Positions 42,881 to 54,811 are shown, counted from the first letter of the stretch. The stretch: 64,000 nucleotides of DNA from Eutreptiella sp. 'Long Island Sound 2002' (GCA_964036045.1 OZ038385.1:124001-188000), one strand, 5' to 3'. Notes: a model not told the origin generated them from the sequence alone. Numbers and translations: made by a program.

Positions 42881-44335
42881 GAGGCACACAGGGGGGGGTG
42901 GGGAGGTTTGGCGCTAACGAGGCGCAGGGGGGGGGGGACGTTTGGCGCTAATGAGGCGCATGGGAGGGGGGAAGGGGGAGCGGGGGGGGGGGGGAGTTGG
43001 CGCAAAGGGTTTTGGCGCTAATGAGGCGCACAGGAAGGGTTTGGCGCAAACGAGGCGCGTGTAGGAGGGGGGGTGGCGGACATTGCACACCGAATGCCAC
43101 TCCCTTTACCCGTGTGCCCTTCCCGTTTACCCGCTGACCATGGGAATTGTGGTGCATACACAAGGCGGTGCATACACAAGGCTATTTGTAGCCACCGTAG
43201 GAGTCTTGTTATTTAAGGGGGGTGCAGGGGCTGGCCCCCGTGTTGAGCGTAGTGAGCCGTAGTGTGGGGACGGTTGGCGGACATTGCACACCGAATGCCA
43301 CTCCCTTTACCTGTGTGCCCTTCCCGTTTACCCGCCGACCATGGGAATTGCGGTGCATACACAAGGCGGTACACACACAAGGCGGTCTGCAACCACCGCA
43401 AGAGTCTTGTTATTTAAGGGGGGTGCGGGGGCTTGCCCGTGCGTTGAGTGCAGCGAGCCGTAGCGTGGGAACGGTTGGTGCACACTACACACCGAACACC
43501 ACTCCGTTTACCCGTGTGCCCCTGGCGGGGGGGTTGGCGCAAAGGGGTTTGGTGCTAATGAGGCGCACAGGAAGGGTTTGGCGCAAACGAGGCGCGTGTA
43601 GGAGGGGGGGTGGCGGACATTGCACACCGAATGCCACTCCCTTTACCCGTGTGCCCTTCCCGTTTACCCGCTGACCATGGGAATTGTGGTGCATACACAA
43701 GGCGGTGCACACACAAGGCGGTTTGTAGCCACCGTAGGAGTCTTGTTATTTAAGGGGGGTGCAGGGGCTAGCCCCCGCGTTCAGCGTAGCGAGCCGTAGT
43801 GTGGGGACGGTTGGCGGACATTGCACACCGAATGCCACTCCCTTTACCCGTGTGCCCTTCCCGTTTACCCGCTGACCATGGGAATTGTGGTGCATACACA
43901 AGGCGGTGCATACACGGCTATTTGTAGCCACCATAGGAGTCTTGTTATTTAAGGGGGGTGCAGGGGCTGGCCCCCGTGTTGAGCGTAGTGAGCCGTAGTG
44001 TGGGGACAGTTGGCGGACATTGCACACCGAATGCCACTCCCTTTACCTGTGTGCCCTTCCCGTTTACCCGCCGACCATGGGAATTGTGGTGCATACACAA
44101 GGCGGTACACACACAAGGCGGTCTGCAATCACCGCAAGAGTCTTGTTATTTAAGGGGGGTGCGGGGGCTTGCCCGTGCGTCGAGTGCAGCGAGCCGTAGC
44201 GTGGGAACGGTTGGTGCACACTACACACCGAACACCACTCCGTTTACCCGTGTGCCCCTGGCGGGGGGGGGGGGGGGGGGCTAGTGAGTAGCACGGGGGG
44301 GGGGGGTGGCGCTAACGAGGCGCGCAGTTTTTGGC
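42880..44335 (-). repeat. Composite GCGCC/poly-G units and ~200-bp minisatellite (inverted relative to 8-10 kb)
   Basis: TTTGGCGCTAACGAGGCGCA plus G runs (42,880-43,060, ~43,525-43,600, 44,284-44,330) alternate with ~200-bp units. The latter are marked by CATTGCACACCGAATGCCAC at 43,077, 43,280, 43,615, 43,815 and 44,018. 43,280-43,500 and 44,018-44,240 are the same at an offset of 738 bp. Units carry ACACAAGGCGGTTTGTAGCC, GGAGTCTTGTTATTTAAGGG and GTGAGCCGTAGTGTGGGGAC, the complement of blocks at 8-10 kb. An 18-G run lies at 44,263-44,280. Confidence 0.9.
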
Positions 44336-44457
44336 GAAACACTCAAGAACGGGATAACCGGCACATCAATGTCATCGCTGATCAAAAGGTAGCACTTTTT
44401 TGCCTAGGCATGCTTGCCATCAGCAAATCGCCTGCTTGCACCCCCCCCCCCCCCCTT

Positions 44458-44514
44458 GCGCTAACACGGGCTTGTCCAAACACGGAGACCCCGTGTTTCC
44501 GCACTTTTGGTCCT
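44458..44514 (+). repeat. 57-bp direct repeat, left copy
   Basis: GCGCTAACACGGGCTTGTCC, AAACACGGAGACCCCGTGTT and TCCGCACTTTTGGTCCT. The right copy (46,304-46,360) differs at about five positions. The pair brackets WW/VWAKA copy D at a spacing of 1,846 bp. Confidence 0.8.
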
Positions 44515-44685
44515 TTTTTTTAACCGTCGTTTTTGCGGTTGTGATCCAATAGAGAACGTGGTTTATCGCTTTGTGCAGGATGCAGGAAGGGTCAATATGG
44601 GTGACAAAGTGTTACTACAGCTATAATTCCATGTGCTCTTGTACTTTGGGGTGTATGCCGGTCTGTTGGACACTCTTTCATAGTC

Positions 44686-45372
44686 ATGAACGATTCTCTT
44701 TTCGCTGCTGGACAGCCTGTCACATACCAGCGGTACACAAACAATGATTTTGTGCCTGCTCGAGTTTTGGGTCCCTCAAAACGAGGTGAGCAGTACATTC
44801 ACATTGTGTATGAGCGCAACGGGCATAAACAAGAGCATCATGCACCTCTGGAGCGTGTCTCCTTCCCCATACGATCACCTTCACCCTCGGATGGGGCTCC
44901 CTCGCCGCCTCTTTCACATGAGCGTGGCCGGTCCCCCACGCGGAGCACTACACCTGCGGCACGTTGTGGCCCAGCACCTGCGGCTCCTCTGCCAATGGGC
45001 TGGGAGTTGCGCACTACAAAGGATGGCATCCCCTACTATGTGGACCATGTCCGAGGTGCCACTACCTGGGAGCGGCCAGTGTTGCCTTCTTATGAGCAAG
45101 TTGCCCGGCCACTGCCGAAGCATCGCTTGCCCGCAGCCAAACACCGTGTAGTGAGCGGTCCTTTGGACAAGTATTTTCCAAAAGGGTGTGCCGCGAGTAC
45201 ATCGGGTTCGGTACTTGCCACGAGCTCCACGGGCTCAGCACCTGCCACGAGTCCCCAAGCTTTGTCCTCCACAATGGAGGTGGGTTGTGTGAAACGAGGG
45301 ACAAATAGGCGGCGTTCCAAGGCAAACAGCCAAGCTGCCCTGAAACGAATTCATCGGTCGCATTGTGACAAG
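44686..45372 (+). CDS. WW-domain protein, copy D of dispersed WW/VWAKA family, exon 1
   Basis: The ATG at 44,686 begins MNDSLFAAGQPVTYQRYTNN. An N-terminal block (PVTYQRYTNNDFVPARVLGP ... HIVYERNGHKQEH) looks like a small beta-barrel of Tudor type. A Ser/Pro/Arg-rich linker follows, then a full WW domain at 44,988-45,078 (LPMGWELRTTKDGIPYYVDH then TTWERP) with both conserved Trp residues and the Tyr-Tyr core. A block PLDKYFPK lies downstream. WW domains bind Pro-rich ligands, so a protein-protein interaction role is likely; function is otherwise unknown. The exon ends at AAG|GTGCGC, and a basic Lys/Arg stretch (RRRSKANSQAALKRIHRSH) precedes it. Without splicing the frame stops at TAG, 45,382-45,384. 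Confidence 0.6.
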
Positions 45373-45536
45373 GTGCGCCAGTAGGGGCGGGAGGGTGCAG
45401 AATTTAGGTGTTTGGGACCCATGGCATGCATCAGACCAGAAATTGAAAATTCTTGGTGCACCAGCAGGGGCCGCAGGGTGCAGAATTTAGGTGTTTGGGA
45501 CCCATGGCATGCGTCAGACCAGAAGCGTGTGACAAG
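45373..45536 (+). other. Putative intron made of two ~82-bp tandem copies
   Basis: 45,373-45,455 and 45,456-45,536 are near-identical (AGGGTGCAGAATTTAGGTGT, TTGGGACCCATGGCATGC). The sequence TGTGACAAG occurs both just before the first copy and at the end of the second, and excision at these points joins CDK directly to AEVNKKLN in frame. The acceptor would be AAG rather than the usual C/TAG, so a tandem coding duplication is an alternative. Confidence 0.4.
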
Positions 45537-46199
45537 GCTGAGGTTAACAAGAAATTGAACCGTGAAATTGAAGAATTGTTCAACCCGTGGGTCATTCGTG
45601 TGTACAGAAAATTGAAGGACACCGATGCAATTCCGGCACCTGAGATGTCTCAATTTGGGCAGTGGATGGAACAAGCTGGGTTGCCATCAGGGATGATGAA
45701 TTGCGATCAGCCATGCCTAAAACTATTTTCCCAATGGGAATGAAGTTGTCCCAATTGGAGGACACATATTTTTTCCCTGACACCCACCCTACCAATGCCA
45801 AGCCCCATTCTGATTCAGATTCTGATTCTGATTCTGATTCCCATTCCGGAACTGACACGGATTCTGGTTCCGACTCTGATTTTGATGACTCTTCTTCTTG
45901 TGACGATTCAGGTGAGGCTGAAGAGGAGGGTGTTGAGATTGTTTGGGCCAAGGCAGCCCGTGGGGTTTGGGGTCTGGGGCATGTCTTTGAGGGCAAGGGG
46001 TACTTTAGACATCGTGGATGACAGTTGTGTTCCCAAGGGTACGAAACTCAAGGCTGTGCTTGAGCCAGCCGCGAAGCCTGCTCCCAAGGCAGCCCCGAAG
46101 CCAGCCCCAAAAGGCAAGCATGTCCAGCTCTTCAAGATGAAGCGGAAGGTTGGCAAGGGGTTCTATTCAGTGCCTGACAATCAGAATGAAAGGGACTGA
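45537..46199 (+). pseudogene. WW/VWAKA family copy D, exon 2 with two frame changes
   Basis: It runs AEVNKKLNREIEELFNPWVI, KLKDTDAIPAPEMSQFGQWM, then in the next frame AIRDDELRSAMPKTIFPMGM and KLSQLEDTYFF. A (Ser-Asp)n tract encoded by GATTCTGATTCTGATTCTGA follows, then VEIVWAKAARGVWGLGHVFE. After a further shift at the GGGG near 45,997 it reads TLDIVDDSCVPKGTKL, an Ala/Pro/Lys linker and KGKHVQLFKMKRKVGKGFYS, ending TGA. All conserved blocks of copies A, B and C occur here in order, which is why this copy is taken as the reference. The two shifts may be sequence errors or decay. Confidence 0.5.
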
Positions 46200-46303
46200 G
46201 TGACACCTGAGTTGTGTGGCTAGAGAAAAATGACTTGTGCTATCATGTTGGGAGGGTTAAGGTTGGGCTATGCCTGCAACTTGTGTTCCGCAGTACGTGC
46301 CGC

Positions 46304-46360
46304 GCGCTAACACAGGCTTGTCCAAACACGAGGACCCCGTGCTTCCGCATTTTTGGTCCT
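46304..46360 (+). repeat. 57-bp direct repeat, right copy
   Basis: GCGCTAACACAGGCTTGTCC, AAACACGAGGACCCCGTGCT and TCCGCATTTTTGGTCCT. It pairs with 44,458-44,514. Confidence 0.8.
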
Positions 46361-46900
46361 GGAACCAGAACCTGGCCCGTGTTTGCGCAAGGTGGGGGGG
46401 GGCACAAGATTTTGAAGGATGGTGCATATTTGTCAATGGTAGGGTACCAAAAAACCTCCCCAGATTGGGACAACCCAAGGGGGGTTTGCGGGGGGCGGTC
46501 CACAGCTGGGGGGGGGGGGGTGCACTGCAGGGGGTTTTCACCCTTTTCCATGTAGCCCATGGTTTCCATGGGGCACCATGATGTGGCATCCTGGATTGGC
46601 TTTTTGTGAGCCCTGCTTAGGGGGTGCAGATTGTCGATTGTCTGTTGTTGTGCCCTACAACGTCTTTGCAAGGTGCGAAGTTGGAATACCAACACACATG
46701 TGCTTATGTGCATGGTTTCAACGCATTTTTAAATGTGCCAAAGTAGACCTCAACATACCAATGTTAGTCGATGTGCCATTGTCTACGCTGTTGTTGCGTG
46801 CGTTGAGGACAACTTGGATTTCAAGGGGGGGCGGGGCTGACCTAAGGGATAGTGTTGTGATGCAACTGGGGTCAATTGGGGGACCCCATTGCATTCCCAT
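46361..46900. other. No confident gene
   Basis: G-rich tracts (for example ~46,507-46,520) and short frames only. Confidence 0.4.
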
Positions 46901-47480
46901 TGCCATCGTGCTATTTCTAATGTTGTCCCCGCGCCGAGCATTCGGGGCCCCCCAGACGGCAGGGGTGATGGAGCCACTTTGCCCCCATGTGGGCCCCTGA
47001 GACGGCAGGGGTAAGGTAGCCATTCTTGATGTTGTCCCCGCACAAAGCATTGGGGACCCCCATGACAGCATGGGTGCTGTAGCCATTTTCCCCGTATGTG
47101 GGCCCATTTCTGTCCCATCTCTTGGTGCCTCGCTCCGCATAGCTACTGATGTTGTCCCCGCACTGAGCGTTGGAGACCCCCCAAGACGGCAAGGGTGATG
47201 TGGCCATTTTGCCCCATGTGGGCGCCCAAGACGATATGGGTGAGGTAGCATTTTCTGATGTTTTCCCCACAGTGAGCGTTGGGCAGACGCTAGACGGCAG
47301 GGGTGATGTAGCCCTATTGTAGGCCCCAAAGACGGTAGGGGTGAGGGTGCCACTTCTGATGTTGTTCCGAGCATTGGGGAACCCCGAGACAGCACGAGTG
47401 ATGTAGCCATTTTGCCCCCATGTGGGCCCCCGAGGCGGCAGGGGTAAGGTAGCCCTTTTTCATGTTGTCCCCGCGCTAGT
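46900..47480 (-). repeat. ~105-bp minisatellite, inverted array of about six units
   Basis: TGTTGTCCCC (or close variants) occurs at 46,921, 47,030, 47,150, 47,259, 47,360 and 47,463 (spacing 101-120 bp). Each is followed by GCATTGGGGACCCCC-like and AGACGGCAGGGGTGATGTAG-like and GCCATTTTGCCCCCATGTGG-like blocks. It is the reverse complement of the family at 1.63-1.98 kb. Confidence 0.85.
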
Positions 47481-50400
47481 TTGCATTCCTGATTTTCAGG
47501 TGTGCCCTGCAAGGTACATGTCAAGCAATAATGGGGTATTTTCATTACTTTTGCTTATTTGCTTATTGTGGTCACTGTGTGTTGTTATCCAAGACCCGGC
47601 CTGCACCCCATGCTCTGCTCATAATAAGTTTTGCATTGCAAGTTATGGTACTGGTCTTCAGTGGCACTATGCTAATGCTTGCTAATGTTTTCAGCCTCAG
47701 CAGTCACATCAAGTCAGATGGAACCCCACTCCGGCCTGACCCAAGCACTACACAGCAACAAAGCAGTGCATGACCACAAATGACTTTTCATCAAGGAATT
47801 GAGCAATGAGCCGCTTGTGAAAATCAACACCCATCATCCAAATGATTGCAGAGATGGAGGCTCACAACAACAACACACATTAGAATGCAGAATCGAAACT
47901 AGGGCCCATAGTGACACTGAAAGGGGCTCTACCCCAGCCCACTACCCTAGTACAGCACATTAGCATGGTGTGCATTGCACAGCTGATGACCACATGGGAG
48001 AACATATTGTGGACCTCACTGCATGAGCCCACATAGTTGTGGGAGCCCCCTTTGGACATTGGGTAGGACAGTGGGGTTGTCAGAGGGGGGGGGGTCCACA
48101 ATTAGGGTTTGTAGTGGTGGTGGGGGGGGTTCATCCCACAGGAGTGGGGGCGATTGTCCCCAACAGGGGGTATAAGGGGGGTTTTTGTGCTGCGAGCATT
48201 GTACCAAAGCCCCCAGCTGGGTTTTTTTTGTCCACAATTTGGATATTTGTTTGTCTACAACAGCGAGGTTTTTTTTTTGCACCATATTTGTCAACCTCTT
48301 TAGTGCTTTTAATTCAAAGCGCGTGATTTCCCTTCAGATCACCATCACAAATCCCTCGTTTTCTTTCTTTTTTCACCTTGCATTTCCACGCTAATGATTG
48401 AATTGAACCAATCTCTTATCATGTGCTTCTTCCCCGCGCTTTCAGGTGGTCAAACATGTGCCTTCTGGGTGTTTACTGGCTCCGGGGAGGGGACCACAGG
48501 AAACAGGGAATGCCACTCTGCATTCAGGATTTTCTGCCTCTCAGTAGCCATGGAGGGGCCGTGTTGCCTGAGTGTGAGTTAGCCTGACCCCTCACGGTGA
48601 GCCATTCCAACTGTTTGTTGCGCATGGCACTGCACACTTTTAATGAAATGAGCCATGCTTGGTAGCAGCATGCATCCTGCTTTGAGTGTTTCAGGGCTCA
48701 TGTACCATTTTCATCTCATCACACACTACTTGGGCTCTGGTACATTTAGAAAGCAAACTGGGACATGGCCACATTCAGAGGTGCTTTGGCTGTGCAACAG
48801 CGAGGGAGTGGGCGGGGCTTCTCAGGTAACAAGCGCATAACCCTTCAGTGGATCTGATCATTGCTACTTGTTCTTCCATATAACAGAGTAGATTGCTTGT
48901 GGGTCCACGGTATGGCAGGGATCACAATCTTTGAATCTATTTGTTATGCATGGTGGGACTTGGAAACACATGGCTGGGGCCCTTTGAACATTGATTACCA
49001 ATGTACCCATCACTGATACCGCATTGAGGCATGGCTATTCGTGTGTTTTGCACTTGAATTGCAAAATGCTCAAATTTCCTGGATTGCCTATTACTGCTCC
49101 TTTGGGGTTGTTGTGCAAGCCATACTTAGATACTGAACAATTATTGATACTTCTGCAGTCCAAATTGATATGCAGTTCAAAGCATGAAGACCCAACGTGC
49201 TGTATCCAGGGCATCTATGCATTGTACATATTTTTTGATGCTGTTTTTGCTAATGCGAAACAGATTGTGCCACATAATTGTCATCAGTTTGTCCACAAAT
49301 TTTGTGGCAGGGATTAGATTGTAGCATTTGGTGTTGTGCGTGTTTACAATGTTGCGCTTTTTTCTGTCCACAATGTGCAATCGTGCGATTCCCCTTGTGT
49401 TTCACAGCTTTGAATCCTCAGCCCACAAACAACTTGAGCAGCGCATGTTTTCCAAGTTCTTTTGCAATGGTTTTATTCCGAATCTTCGATCACTTTGTTG
49501 CCCCAATTTCAGCCCAGCCATTAGTCTGTGGACAGTCATTTGTGCGAGTGGTGCGCAAGTGCTTTTCAGCATGCCCCTGGTGAGCGTGTTTCATTACTCA
49601 AAAATAGTGTGCAGATGCAACCAAATGTTGCAAACACCAATACCTTTGCAGTGCATCGTATCATCACATTTTGTTCAGGAGGGCTGCTTCCCCCTCGGCC
49701 AAGTGCATCGAAATTCAGAAAATGACATGCTTTGGGTTGATTGTAGTGTACCTCCAGGGTGAGGTGTATGGTGAGGGGAGAATATGTGAATTTGTTGATA
49801 AAGGAATGGGAATAGAATGGGGTCAACATCGAGGGCAGTGCGCCTGGTAGGTTGTCATTTCTTCAAGGCAGGGAGCAAACAGGTCTGTTGATCAGCCTAA
49901 TGTGGCTTCAATGTGTTTGGTGTTGTAATGGGGGATGAGGGGGCAAGTCATGAACATAGATTTATCTCAGGCCCAAAGAAGGAGGATTCCCCGGGGAGTA
50001 GGGCACCAGTTAACACAAAAAAATCAGAAAAATTAGTAGAAACCCCCACTGCCCTCCGGTTTTTCAGGCTGAAGCAAATACACCCGACACCATTGCCATG
50101 CCCTCCCCAAAGAGAGAGACAACCAAGCTATGTCATTCGGGCTTTTGCAATCACTTTATTCAACGGCCCGTGTTTTTCTAATGACCCTTTGCCCGGGGAT
50201 AGAACCAGTTGGGGACGGCGGGCATGGGGCAGACCACACCCAATAAATAAGGTGACCGGTTTTGGGGTATGGTGCACTTGGTAGCAATGTGAGCAATATC
50301 CGACCAAAGGTAGACCACCTTCACAACAACAACTACCGAAAGCTAATTTGCACCCTGTAGTGGTGTAGCATGCTTCGGTTTGCATTGCACATGCCTATAA

Positions 50401-50604
50401 TTGACTGATGCTCACCATCACTGACTGTTTGTATCTTTCATGGCACTTTTTGTGAGCTTTTCAAGTAGGGCTACCAATGGGGACCCGAGCGAGCACCAAG
50501 CGGTAGCGGGCGGGGGGGGGGGGGTCTGCTGAAGAACTGGGAGGGGGTAAGAGAGGTGATGTGGTAAGGTAAAGGGAACCGATACTGCACCACCTTTTTT
50601 GCAT
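47481..50604. other. Gene-poor interval
   Basis: Several 60-145-codon plus-strand frames (48,991-49,317; 49,278-49,583; 49,328-49,762) have protein-like stretches such as SVCPQILW and NSVQMQPNVANTNTFAVHRI but are fragmented between frames. They match no family I recognise, and a decayed transposon gene is possible. G runs occur near 48,090 and 50,512-50,524. Confidence 0.35.
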
Positions 50605-50814
50605 ATGAGGCACCGCCTTCTAAGTTTGTCATGTTGTGCATGCGGATTCGTTTTTCATTTGTCTTGTGCCTCGAGTGATGTTCGCGAACCTTGCCATCAA
50701 TTATGCAAGCATTTTGAGACTAACAATCAGCGCACCTACATTATTGAGCATGCCGCTGCTTTCGTGCTTTTACTCCAAACCTTTTATGCGGCAGATTTCA
50801 GGTGCAAAGCTTAA
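50605..50814 (+). pseudogene. Zinc-finger-like fragment (PHD/DC1-type spacing)
   Basis: The frame from ATG 50,605 reads MRHRLLSLSCCACGFVFHLS, then C, and EPCHQLCKHF. The Cys/His pattern is C-x2-C-x4-H-x2-C-x8-C-x3-C, consistent with PHD- or DC1-type zinc binding. Only ~70 residues are open; flanking exons were not found. Confidence 0.25.
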
Positions 50815-52785
50815 TGTTTCGAGGTTTTACCTGCTTTGACCAATCAAAAGGAACCAAAACCAACTCTTGAGTCACCCGACAAATTTCCGTGGACACATCT
50901 CCTACAACTGACTATGGCTTTATCTGTACCGCGATTCTAACTGCTATCCCGAATTGTTATATGATGCAATGCACCTGGTAGCTAAAGGTACAATCACACC
51001 GCGCAGGATGAGGCGCACCGCGATCAAGCCACAAAGTGCATGATGTGGTAACGCTTTGAAGCAAGATGATCTGTTCTTCTGCAAAGTTAATTATTAACCG
51101 TATTATGATGCCCGTCTTAGGTGTTTGCAAATGCGTATCCATGTTCAGCTGGTGCTTTCTATATGCGGATATGCGTACTTTCTTTTGCTCCGTGAGCCAT
51201 GTGAAAATTTAACTTTTGAATTCTCTAGCCAAAAGTGTGAACGCTTTTACCTTCTTCATGTGCCATGTTGAGGGTTCGGACGGGCAATGAAGTTTTTCGG
51301 AAGGTGCACGGCTTCTAACACCATCCGACAAAGAAGTGAAGCGTGACGGAGATGGCCAAAAGCGACGGGTACGGAAAAACTGTACCTAATAAAGTTCTGT
51401 CACTCTTCCAAAGGTATAGTCAGTCAAAGAAACACTAGTCTAAGTCACCGCGGCACCCCCGCTAGCAAGTAGGCGGCAGCACGAGGCACCGAAGCGATGC
51501 CGCAACCAAATGACGCCAACGCAATGCAGCATTGCTACAAGTAGAAAGATGATAGCATGGAGTCACCAAAGCAACGCTAAAAGGAGGTCAAATGTTCACC
51601 GTTTACCATTTTTGAAAGTGAAAGTCAAGGGAATTGGTTGCAATGAATTAGCGGAAGCTTTCGTAACCCTTTGTGACAATTGTGATTCCGATAATCGAAA
51701 TAGAAAACCCCTTTTTTTCGACATCGTTCCAAACTGTGTCTTATTTGCTGAAAATGCAATACAACATTTTTGATAAAGTAGTGTTTTCCAGTTTCATCAT
51801 TCTTTTGTTCGGTTATTTTGAAAATGAGGGTTTTTGAATTTTTCTTTTGCTTTTGGCGATTTGGAGAATGTAGTTTTGCTAAATCCATGCTTTGCTTTGC
51901 CTCCCATGAATGGTCATCTAACACAAACAACCAAAAAATTCGTTGGCGAAAAGTTGCACATCCTCTTCCCAAATGGAATTATCGTCTTGTTGTGGTCCAC
52001 GGTTCTTTTGATTTGTGAGTGATCCGAAGAAGCATTGCGGTAAAGAAAAATTGAAGATCATCATTCGTAAAGAGGTCTCTTCCCGGTCCAAGATGAAAAA
52101 TACTGATAATGTGGCTCGCACATGGGCATTGTTTGTCAAAGAGTTTGACAATACTTGTTAACGACATTCAAACTTCACTGTTGCATGTGTGACGTGATGG
52201 CAAAGATCAAAGCAGATTTTGGTGTTTTTTGACAAGGCACCCAAACAACATAAACAAACATCTTTTGTTGGAGTTATATGAAACAAATTAACATTTTGCA
52301 GGATGGTGTAGATACTTTCGTCTACTAGAACATCTAGCTGTGTTGCTTACGCCTAATGGCCCGTATAACATTCCGGTAAACGTGCAAAATTCTACTTACG
52401 TCTAGCGGATTAAGTGTTACATCTAGCAGAATATTATAACCGGACCGAATTTCACATTGTAATGTTCCGCAAGACGTATCCCGACGTACATCCGCGTCTA
52501 TGGGTATGGCCTATGGGAACCCAAGGTTCTGTGAACTAGGTAAGGTCCTGAACAAGGTAGCCCCAAAGCGCTCCCCAATGGTAATGTGCTCATTTGATCC
52601 GGGAGCAAGTGGGAAAATGAGTACTGGCGCGCCTTGCTAGGGAGGTTGACCTTGATAACTGTTCTTCTACCCGGTGCCGACATCCACATGCCCCCCCCCA
52701 CAAGAAGAATTCTATTGGGAAACTTGGGTGGGGAAGTATGCTAAGTGTCATGGACGTCACCTTGGCACCCGTACCGTGGGAACAG
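50815..52785. other. AT-richer interval without recognised genes
   Basis: Only short frames. A self-complementary stretch near 52,330-52,445 contains CTAGAACATCTAG and CGTCTAGCGG elements. Confidence 0.4.
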
Positions 52786-52789
52786 ATTG

Positions 52790-54811
52790 ACCCGTACCCC
52801 CGGGTCAAGAACTCTGTCATCAGTACCCCTGGGTCAAGAACTCTGTCATCAGTACCCCTGGGTCAAGAACTCTGTCATCATTACCCCTGGGTCGAGAACT
52901 CTGTCATCAGTACCCCTGGGTCCAAACTCTGTCATCAGTACCCCTGGGTCAAGCGCTCTGTCATCTTTCCCCTGGGTCAAGAAATCTGTCATCAGTACCC
53001 CTGGGTCACGAACTCTGTCATCAGTACCCCTGGGTCAAGAACTCTGTCATCATTACCCCTGGGTCAAGAACTCTGTCATCAGTACCCCTGGGTCAAGAAC
53101 TCTGTCATCAGTACCCCTGGGCCAACAACTCCGTCATCAGTACCCCTAGGTCACGAACTCTGTCATCAGTACCCCTAGGTCAAGAACCCTGTCATCAGTA
53201 CCCTTGGGTCACGAACTATGTCATTAGTACCCCTGGGTCATGAACTCTGTCATCAGTACCCCTAGGTCAAGAACTCTGTCATCAGTACCCCTGGGTCAAG
53301 AACTCTGTCATCATTACCCCTGGGTCAAGAACTCTGTCATCAGTACCCCTGGGTCATGAACTCTGTCATCAGTACCCCTAGGTCAAGAACACTGTCATCA
53401 GTACCCCTGGGTCAAGAACTCTGTCATCATTACCCTTGGGTCACGAACTATGTCATCAGTACCCCTGGGTCATGAACTCTGTCATCAGTACCCCTAGGTC
53501 AAGAACTCTGTCATCAGTATCCCTGGGTCAAGAACTTTGTCATCATTACCCCTGGGTCAAGAACTCTGTCATCAGTACCCCTGGGTCAAGAACTCTGTCA
53601 TCAGTACCCCTGGGCCAACAACTCTGTCATCAGTACCCCTAGGTCACGAACTCTGTCATCAGTACCCCTAGGTCAAGAACCCTGTCATCAGTACCCCTGG
53701 GTCACGAACTATGTCATCAGTACCCCTGGGTCATGAACTCTGTCATCAGGACCCCTGGGTCAAGAACTCTGTCATCAGTACCCCTGGGTCAAGAACTCTG
53801 TCATCAGTACCCCTGGGTCAAGAACTCCGTCATCAGTACCCCAGGGTCAAGAGCCCTGTCATCAATACCCCTGGGTCAAGAACTCTGTCATCAGTACCCC
53901 TGGGTCGCGAACCATGTCATCCGTACCCCTGGGTCAAGAACTTTGTCATCATTACCCGTGGGTCACGAACTCTGTCATCAGTACCCCTGGGTCAAGAACT
54001 CTGTCATCGGTACCCCTGGGTCAAGAACTCTGTCATCAGTACCCCTGGGTCAAGAACTTTGTCATCATTACCCCTGGGTCACGAACTCTGTCATCAGTAC
54101 CCCTGGGTCACGAACTATGTCATCTGTACCCCTGGGTCATGAACTCTGTCATCATTACCCCTGGGTCAAGAACTCTGTCATCAGTACCCCTGGGTCAAGA
54201 ACTCTGTCATCAGTACCCCTGGGTCAAGAACTTTGTCATCATTACCCCTGGGTCAAGAAGTCTGTCATCAGTACCCCAGGGTCAAAAACTCTTTCATCAG
54301 TACCTTTGGGTCAAGAACTCTGTCATCAGTACCCCTGGGTCAAGAACTCTGTCATCAGTACCCCCGGGTCAAGAACTCTGTCATCAGTACCCTTGGGTCA
54401 AGAGCCCTGTCATCAATACCCCTGGGTCAAGAACTCTGTCATCACTACCCCTGGGTCAAGAACTCTGTCATCAGTACCACTGGGCCAACAACTCTGTCAT
54501 CAGTACCCCTGGGTCAAGAACTCTGTCATCAATACCCCTGGGTCAAGAACCCCGTCATCAGTACCCCTGGGTCACGAACTATGTCATCAGTACCCCTGGG
54601 TCATGAATTCTGTCATCAGTACCCCTGGGTCAAGAACTCTGTCATCAGTACCCCTGGGTCAAGAACTCTGTCATCAGTACCCCTGGGTCAAGAAGTCTGT
54701 CATCATTACCCCTCGGTCACGAACTCTGTCATCATTACCCCTCGGTCAAGAAGTCTGTCATCAGTACCCCTGGGTCAAGAACTCTGTCATCGGTACCCCC
54801 GGGTCAAGAAC
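52790..54811 (+). repeat. 29-bp satellite array, left part (~70 units)
   Basis: The unit is GGGTCAAGAACTCTGTCATC followed by AGTACCCCT, with common variants (GTCACGAACT, ATCATTACC, GGGCCAACAACT). Because 29 is not a multiple of 3, three units make 87 nt and all three plus frames read the same 29-residue peptide permuted, which explains the long spurious frames. The array is interrupted at AAC (54,809-54,811) by the PAT-like element. Confidence 0.95.
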
